64,000 bases of DNA from Channallabes apus (Eukaryota > Chordata > Actinopteri > Siluriformes > Clariidae), in NCBI GenBank assembly GCA_030522415.1, contig CM060131.1, forward strand, positions 2,952,501 to 3,016,500, written 5' to 3'. Of the stretch, positions 58,268 to 64,000 are shown one piece after another. Numbering within the stretch: position 1 is the first letter of the stretch; each line of letters starts with the position of its first letter. The position numbers and the translations under genes were made by a program. The notes beneath the pieces are model-generated. The model was given only the letters and a program-made list of their open reading frames with translations, did not search any database and was not told the DNA's origin.

Positions 58268-58940
58268 CAGTGGAACCTCGGATTACGAGTAACGCGGTTT
58301 ACGAGTGTTCCGCAAGACGAGCAAAGATTTGTAATAAATTTTGACTTGAAAAACGAACAAGTCTTGGTTTACAAGTACCGAGTATCATGTATCACGCATG
58401 CGTTTCTTGTTTTGAGGCTGAGCGTCACGTCATCACAACTGAGCCAATGGTTTTTCTCTCTCTTGAGGTGCGGAATTATAGGTAATCGTCTCCCCTGCTC
58501 CGTGAATAAACACACGTGCTATGTGTGTGCGTGTAATGTAATTTTTAAACGGTTTTAAAAAAGGTCTCTGTTAATGTGTGTGTAAAATGTGCAGTGTGCG
58601 TGCACAACAAACACACACATTAACAGAGACCTTTTTTTAAAACCGTTTAAAAATTACATTACACGCACACACAGCACCTGCGTGCACAAACGGAAACACT
58701 AATCTGTCTGGATTTATTTTTAAGTTTTTTTTACAGGTAAAGTGCAGGTTAATTTGTTTTATTTTTACTTTATATTTTGTGTTAATTATTTTTATGTATT
58801 TATTTTTTGGGCTGTAGAGCGAATAATTTGAGTTTCCATTATTTCCTATGGGAAAATTTTTATTTGGTTTGGTTTACGAGTGTTTTGGTATACGAGCCCA
58901 CTTCCAGAATGAATTATGCTCGTAATCCGAGGTTCCACTG
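58268..58940. mobile_element. TA-target MITE, intact copy with internal hairpin
   Basis: TIRs CAGTGGAACCTCGGATTACG at both ends (58268; complement ending 58940), flanked by TA (58266-58267 and 58941-58942). An internal palindrome has arms 58522-58583 and 58611-58673 with a 27-bp loop, differing by one T. 673 bp, non-coding. Relatives are at 3735-4162 (fragment), 4718-5926 and 30261-36394. Confidence 0.92.
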
Positions 58941-59145
58941 TATATAGAAAATCCACATTTCCTTGCAGTTGGATCAAAGCAATGTGTATTTCCTCGCCAT
59001 TGCTGTTTATTTATTTATTTTTGTTTTTTTAACACCCAGTAATGGGTGATGAATGCTACAGGCTAATTATTAGAAAGCTTTTACAGCTTACATGGCAATT
59101 AAGACCATAAAACTATAATGTTATTTATTTTGTCTTCTTTCACAG

Positions 59146-59361
59146 AGAACTAGTGGATGAAGTTCTCCAGGTGTCTCCATCAATGCTAATGTGTGGTGGT
59201 TGTCAGCAAAGTATTGGAGACCGTTTTTTCCTGAAGGCCATAGAACAGTACTGGCATGAGGACTGCCTGAGCTGTGACCTTTGCGGTTGCCGGCTGGGTG
59301 AGGTTGGCCGAAGATTGTATTACAAGCTTGGTAGGAAGCTGTGTCGAAGAGACTACCTAAG
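59146..59361 (+). CDS. lmo2: lmo2 coding exon 2 (LIM domain 1)
   Basis: Acceptor TCTTCTTTCACAG ends at 59145. Donor AG|GTGAAT begins at 59362. The 216-nt exon completes the split Glu codon and continues [12 protein letters not shown], then LIM1: [40 protein letters not shown] and [16 protein letters not shown]. The zinc ligands are visible as CxxC...HxxC and CxxC...CxxD. Nearly identical to human LMO2 ([20 protein letters not shown]), which separates it from LMO1/LMO3. In the protein this domain contributes to LDB1 and TAL1 binding. It leaves in phase 2. Confidence 0.97.
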
Positions 59362-59933
59362 GTGAATGTGGGAACATTGTTTCTGAGGATAAAATTTTAA
59401 TTTTAAGTGGTTTGAAGTTCAATTCTAATAAGCGTCTCAGACATCAAGCATATTTATATGTCAAACTGTCAGGTGGTTTAAATGCTTTAACCAGTATTTT
59501 TCACATGATCATTTCCAGGACTTTTTAAATTTCATGATGTTCTGAAAAAAAAAGTATAATTCAGATGGTCTGATAGTTTTTGTTTGTACACTTGCATGAT
59601 CCTACGTGGATAAAATATTACAGTAAATAATTCTTTTTTTGCCAACATCACTTGACATTTTCAAGCATTTTTTTTGTAAAAAATAGTGCAAATACAGGTA
59701 TGATCTCAAATTACATGAAACCAACATGAATTTAAAATAATGACATTTTAACCTACTTGATACATGCTTAAAAAAAATATTTAAACATTTTTGGATTTAC
59801 TCAGCTTACCCACCCTTAACTGTCACTGACCCATATGCACAGTGTATATTCCACTTTTGTCATTTAGCCTTTACACTAATCATTCTGTCCACTTGAATGT
59901 TTAACTCAATCAGATGTCCTCTTTCCTTTGTAG

Positions 59934-60156
59934 ACTGTTTGGTCAGGATGGGCTCTGCGCTTCCTGTGAGAAGAGGATCCGGGCATTTGAAATGACAATG
60001 CGGGTCCGTGACAAAGTGTACCACCTTGAGTGTTTCAAATGTGCCGCCTGTCAGAAGCACTTTTGTGTTGGTGACCGCTACCTGCTTATCAACACAGACA
60101 TTGTATGCGAGCAGGACATTTTTGAGTGGACCAAACTCAACAGCAGCTTACGGTGA
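59934..60156 (+). CDS. lmo2: lmo2 coding exon 3 (LIM domain 2 and stop)
   Basis: Acceptor CTTTCCTTTGTAG ends at 59933. The exon completes the Arg codon and encodes [40 protein letters not shown] and [20 protein letters not shown], then [13 protein letters not shown] and stop TGA at 60154-60156. LIM2 zinc ligands are in place (CASC, HLEC, CAAC, CEQD). In the family LIM2 contacts GATA1. The C-terminus NSSLR differs from human NGMI, a normal position for divergence. Confidence 0.97.
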
Positions 60157-61130
60157 ATTCCTGTATGACTGAAAAGCTGGTGCTGCCAAAATCTACAATT
60201 ATTACTTCACACACACACACGTTTAATTTTTTTCCTGTTTTTTTTTTCTTTTTTTTTTCTGTTTACCAGCACATTACCAAGATTTTATTTGCTTTGGGAA
60301 ATCTAAAGACATTTTTTTTACATAGCCACACACCCTGTTTGCTACAAAGACTGCATGTGTATGCATTTTATGCAATCGTTTTTTTAATTATCCATGTTCA
60401 ATTACACATACACCTTAAAAACAAGATGCCAGTTGACTTTGTTTGATTGTATTGTATTTGGATTTACATTCTGCGTGCACTGAAACTTTTGATCCAGCTC
60501 TAACAGATTTTGTAGGTGCCTTTTAGACAGTTATAATGCACACTTCAGGACTCTTGCAAATGCAATCTTGACTTTCCATAGTCACCAGCATAATCAATTC
60601 ATATCGGCTGAACAGCCGACTCGTGCTGCTCCACATTATGCATCTTACTGAGTATTAAATGTTTCTTATGTTTTCTTAACTATGTATCTACTATAATTCT
60701 CATTGCTTTGATGTAGATGTTAAGTGAAGCTTTTTATAGCTAAATCTGTTCCATGAATTGTTATATTAACAGTTATTAATAATTGTTATATGGTTATATT
60801 GTGCAAAACCAAAAAAAAATTGATGGGACAAGTTTAAATTTCTACAGAATATACCAGGATCTCATTTCCCTTTGGTGGAATGTGTTTGATTTGTTTGCAA
60901 TGTTGTATAAGGAAATGGGCTGACCTGGTAAATTTGCTACAGTGACTATTTAGTGTGCTACTTTTTAAATATAATGTTTTACAATCCTGTAAATAAATAA
61001 AAAATATTTTTTAGACTTTTAACTAAAAGTTGTAAAGAAAATATGACCCATTGACTTGACTACTGTTTATTGTGTTATTGCTTTTATAAGTGTATTATGT
61101 CATTTAAATAAAATAATATTTGTTGGCATT
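60157..61130 (+). other. lmo2: lmo2 3' UTR with two polyadenylation signals
   Basis: AATAAA hexamers are at 60992-60997 (overlapping a second at 60996) and at 61107-61112. Sequence from the stop to here is AT-rich and largely free of recognisable mobile elements, unlike the flanks, consistent with a transcribed UTR of about 0.85-0.97 kb. The exact cleavage site is inferred. Confidence 0.6.
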
Positions 61131-61617
61131 ACAGATATTACTGTGTTGGGACAATGGCTATATGCATAGATTCATATAAGGAATAGTAACAAAACATGTA
61201 CCTGCATGAATCAAACTAACTGCTGTAATGTGTTTGTGACCACCGGCATGACAAGATGTCATTACGCATGTTTGGGTCTTGCTGTTGTTATAGGAAAAGT
61301 TAAGTTAATTTCTATAGATCTACAAAATCCAGCATTCTTAGTTTATGCTTGGAGTTATCTTTATTGGACAGAATTTTTCTTCAATTTCTTTAAAACCATT
61401 TAAGCAATATGTAAGCAATACTGCCACCAACAGGCTAATTAATTATAAATGCCTGTGTGATTTGATTAATTTTAACAAAACTATGAAAGCATTGTTGAAG
61501 ATTCTAAGGATCCTTGCACAGGTTAGGTTTTTATTTAAAAGGTTGATTCTCATTAAGTCTAAGTGTATTTTGATGATTACAGGCCAATCAGGATTCAGCA
61601 AGAATATGACAATATTA
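61131..61617. other. Spacer downstream of lmo2
   Basis: No gene or element recognised before the transposon cluster that starts at 61618. Confidence 0.4.
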
Positions 61618-62753
61618 CAGTTTTTCTCAAATGCTAAAACACAAAAGCCAATGACCAGTTGTCTAAACACATTTACTAAATCTAGCCATCATTTTCCAAC
61701 ATCATAAACATATTTCACATGAAGACACAATTCACAAAACACAATCCTCCGTTCTCATAAATCTAAACACATTGTTCCTTGGTAAAACACAAGTTGCAAA
61801 AGAACTCTGCTCATATTCTCAAATGAAAGCTCATGTGATGCAAAATGCTTGCCACAGTCAGTAATATTTGAACATAATGAACACATCTGGCATCATTCAT
61901 TCCACACAACGACTCAAAATTGAAGACACTTGTTGCTAATGCTGTGACCACATGTATAAAAGCAAGTTCAGAGTGCACAGTTGGCTGAAGATTCCAAACA
62001 AACACAATGGATGAGTCAGGGGAAGAGGAATTTGAGTCAGAGGAGGGAGAAGAGCTGGCCATGGAAGAAGAGGAGCAGGCCAACGAGGAAGAGGAGTTCA
62101 AATCAGAGGAGGAAGAGGAGCAGGCCAACAAGGGAGAGGAGAAGGTCCAGGAAGACAACCTCGAACCATCATTACGGACGAGATGCGAGCAACAGTCATT
62201 GACGATGTCATTGTCCATGGCATGACAATGGCTGAAGCAGAACTAAGAGTCCGTCCAAACGTGAGGAGGTTCACCGTGGCCACCATTATCAGGGCATTCA
62301 GACAACACAACAGGTATTGTACTCTATTGCTTTCTTTGCAGAAACGAAGGCAAAGAGGCCGTAACATCATTGGCCAAAGAGCCATCACTGAGGTTCCTGG
62401 CCAACAGGGGGGTAAAATTACTCTTTGTGCGGCCATGGGTTCGAAGGGGCTTGTCCAACGGCATGCTGTCCTTGGGTCTTACAACACCCGTCTCCTCACC
62501 TTCCTAGAGGAGCTAAAAGACATCCTCCTGGACCGCCAACAACACCATCCTGGGCCCGCATATCATATTTATGTGATCATTTGGGACAATGTCCGCTTCC
62601 ACAGAACAAACCAAATCAGAGAGTGGTTCACCACCAACAGTAACCACTTTTTAAACGTCTGTCTGCCACCCTACTCCCCTTTCCTGAACCCTATAGAGGA
62701 GTTCTTCTCATTGTGGAGATGGAATGTTTATGACAGACAACCATACACTAGAG
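61618..62753 (+). mobile_element. IS630/Tc1-related transposon, truncated by insertion
   Basis: It starts after TA with CAGTTTTTCTCAAATGCTAA. A first frame (62007-62225) encodes a very acidic leader (MDESGEEEFESEEGEE...). A second frame (62183-62791) encodes MRATVIDDVIVHGMTMAEAE (HTH), then directly GQRAITEVPGQQGGKITLCA, YHIYVIIWDNVRFHRTNQIR (second Asp) and LPPYSPFLNPIEEFFSLWRW (third catalytic motif). The region with the second HTH and first catalytic Asp is absent, so this copy could not catalyse. It stops at DRQPYTRA where a hAT terminus begins. Confidence 0.85.
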
Positions 62754-63306
62754 CAGTGGTTCTCAAACATTTTCTGTCATTCCCCACTTAAGGGGGTGAG
62801 CGAATTTTCAAGCCCCACTTGTCAACAAAATAATAACGAAATCGGCCAAATTTACTGTTTATTGAAATATCAATTTCTAAACCAATAAGATCAAACAACA
62901 CCAAGTTAAAAACAGATAAAATACACGTGCAATTGTTATAAAAGGCTTACGTTGTCACTTATCTTTGCATAATTGACCCCATGTTTATTAGCTGCTCAGT
63001 AATCGTTTGTAGTTTTTTTGCACTGGCCAATTCTGTATGCAACTTTGAATGAAGCCATTTGTGCTTTGCTGTCCACTGATTCAGATGTTACCATGTGATT
63101 CTCCTGCTGTCTGTATTCTGCCAGATTTCTTTGAAAGAAGTCGAGTGGCTTATTAACGTGACTGGAGTGTGTTGTCTCTAAGTGTCTTCCTAATTTGTTG
63201 GGTCTCATGCGGTCTGCTGCCAGCGGTTTAAGACACAAAACACACACGGGTCTCTCTTCTGCCCCCACCATCACCACCATGAACCCAAGCTCAAGATAGG
63301 CTTCAT
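62754..63306 (-). mobile_element. hAT (Buster-like) element, 3' end plus N-terminal transposase piece
   Basis: CAGTGGTTCTCAAACATTTT at 62754 is the standard terminal sequence of hAT Buster/Charlie-type elements. On the minus strand (63306-62996) a transposase piece reads AYLELGFMVVMVGAEERPVC, VLCLKPLAADRMRPNKLGRH, LETTHSSHVNKPLDFFQRNL and YRIGQCKK, a C2H2/BED-type finger and lead-in seen in Buster transposases. It ends at a stop at 62996. The rest of the transposase is deleted, and the 5' side is cut by the next hAT at 63307. Confidence 0.82.
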
Positions 63307-64000
63307 TAGGGGTGGGCGATATAACCAAAATCTTCTATCACTAGCTAGAAGCTATTTTCTACCTCGATAACGATATATATCACAATATAGCAATTTGAAA
63401 TATCTGAAAATGAAAAGTATCTGAAAATGCATAAATAAAAAATTCAAACACAAAGAAACTGTTTTACATAATGTAATTTTATTTAAACTGTGAATTGCTG
63501 AGGTTTGCCGCATTTTTTTACTTTGGCCATATTCATTTGGATGCTTGGATTTCAGATGATAGAAAAGGTTTGACGTGTTTCCACCACTTGTTAAAACAGT
63601 GCACTTGCGTACCTTACAAATCACCTTCATCTCATTCGTATCACTTTTCTTATACCCAAACCAATTCCACACCACAGACGATGCATCTTTTTTCTTTACA
63701 ATCTCCTCGTTGTTGGTTTTGTCACATGTAAGCAAACTCACTGCTGCTGCAGCGTCTTCTTCCATCGTCGAAGTGTATGTGAAGCCAAACACAGCAAAAG
63801 TGGGACGAAACCGTGGCACCCGATTGAACCAAATATCTGCGCAAACACAGTGCAGCACGACTATCTGGATAGCGCAGAAATGATCTGGTTTATTTGCGCA
63901 GCCCAGTGGATCACGCAGCGCCGCTCAAATCACAAACCTGCGCGACCCACTGTTTATTTAAAATGTCAGGACTGTTTAATATTGTTTCCGCCTTGCCATG
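63307..64000 (-). mobile_element. hAT (BED-finger) transposon, copy B, runs off the window
   Basis: Terminal sequence TAGGGGTGGGCGATAT at 63307, same as copy A at 21475. Reading on the minus strand, an ORF from ATG 63765 gives MEEDAAAAVSLLTCDKTNNE, WNWFGYKKSDTNEMKVICKV and NTSNLFYHLKSKHPNEYGQS, a complete BED zinc finger without the stop found in copy A. It then runs to a stop at 63352 with no catalytic domain. The GC-rich leader continues to the window edge. Confidence 0.88.

Noticed and set aside
59860..60060. Minus-strand ORF opposite lmo2 exon 3
   Set aside because: Shadow of the LIM2 coding frame.

Overview
The window is vertebrate nuclear DNA, almost certainly from a teleost fish. Coding sequence is split into short exons with GT/AG introns, roughly half or more of the DNA is recognisable DNA transposons, L2-type LINEs and tRNA-derived SINEs typical of fish, and microsatellites are frequent. 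The SINE sequence (tRNA-like head, ATGA-type tail) resembles the one I associate with catfishes (Siluriformes). That last point is from memory and is moderate confidence only.

Only two host genes are supported. On the minus strand, positions 4183-15488 hold the first four coding exons of pik3c2a (class II phosphoinositide 3-kinase C2-alpha). They encode the clathrin-binding N-terminal region and the start of the Ras-binding domain; the remaining exons lie beyond the left edge. A CpG-rich ETS/CRE motif cluster with a minus-strand splice donor at about 24.4 kb may be its non-coding first exon and promoter. On the plus strand, positions 51997-60156 hold the complete three-exon coding sequence of lmo2, the LIM-only haematopoietic transcription cofactor (159 aa). 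It has a GC-box/TATA-like promoter region upstream and polyadenylation signals near 61.0-61.1 kb. The two genes are divergently transcribed, about 36 kb apart, and I see no other convincing host gene between them.

Region by region. 1-4.2 kb is pik3c2a intron 4, with Tc1 remnants, a SINE and a non-autonomous DNA element. 4.2-6.7 kb holds exons 4, 3 and 2 with a TA-target repeat between. 6.7-14.5 kb is intron 1 of the coding part: a 4.2 kb hAT element with an L2 LINE nested in it, then a second L2 and a Tc1 remnant. 14.5-15.5 kb is the large first coding exon. 15.5-24.4 kb holds further hAT and Tc1 elements and a long AT microsatellite. 24.4-51.6 kb is a transposon-rich intergenic region, including a five-element nest (30261-36394) in which most insertions are bounded by exact target-site duplications. 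51.6-61.1 kb is lmo2, with a piggyBac-like MITE, a 1.56 kb Tc1 element, SINEs and a hairpin-bearing MITE in intron 1. 61.6-64 kb is a three-element nest: IS630/Tc1-like, then hAT Buster-like, then hAT BED-finger.

I found no previously undescribed molecular system. The most unusual observations are the Russian-doll nest with nearly all boundaries resolved, a precise 33-bp inversion of a conserved reverse-transcriptase motif in an L2 element, an apparently strong excess of the heptamer TACWGTA, a nearly intact Tc1 transposase with one frameshift, and several deletion derivatives whose breakpoints can be read directly.
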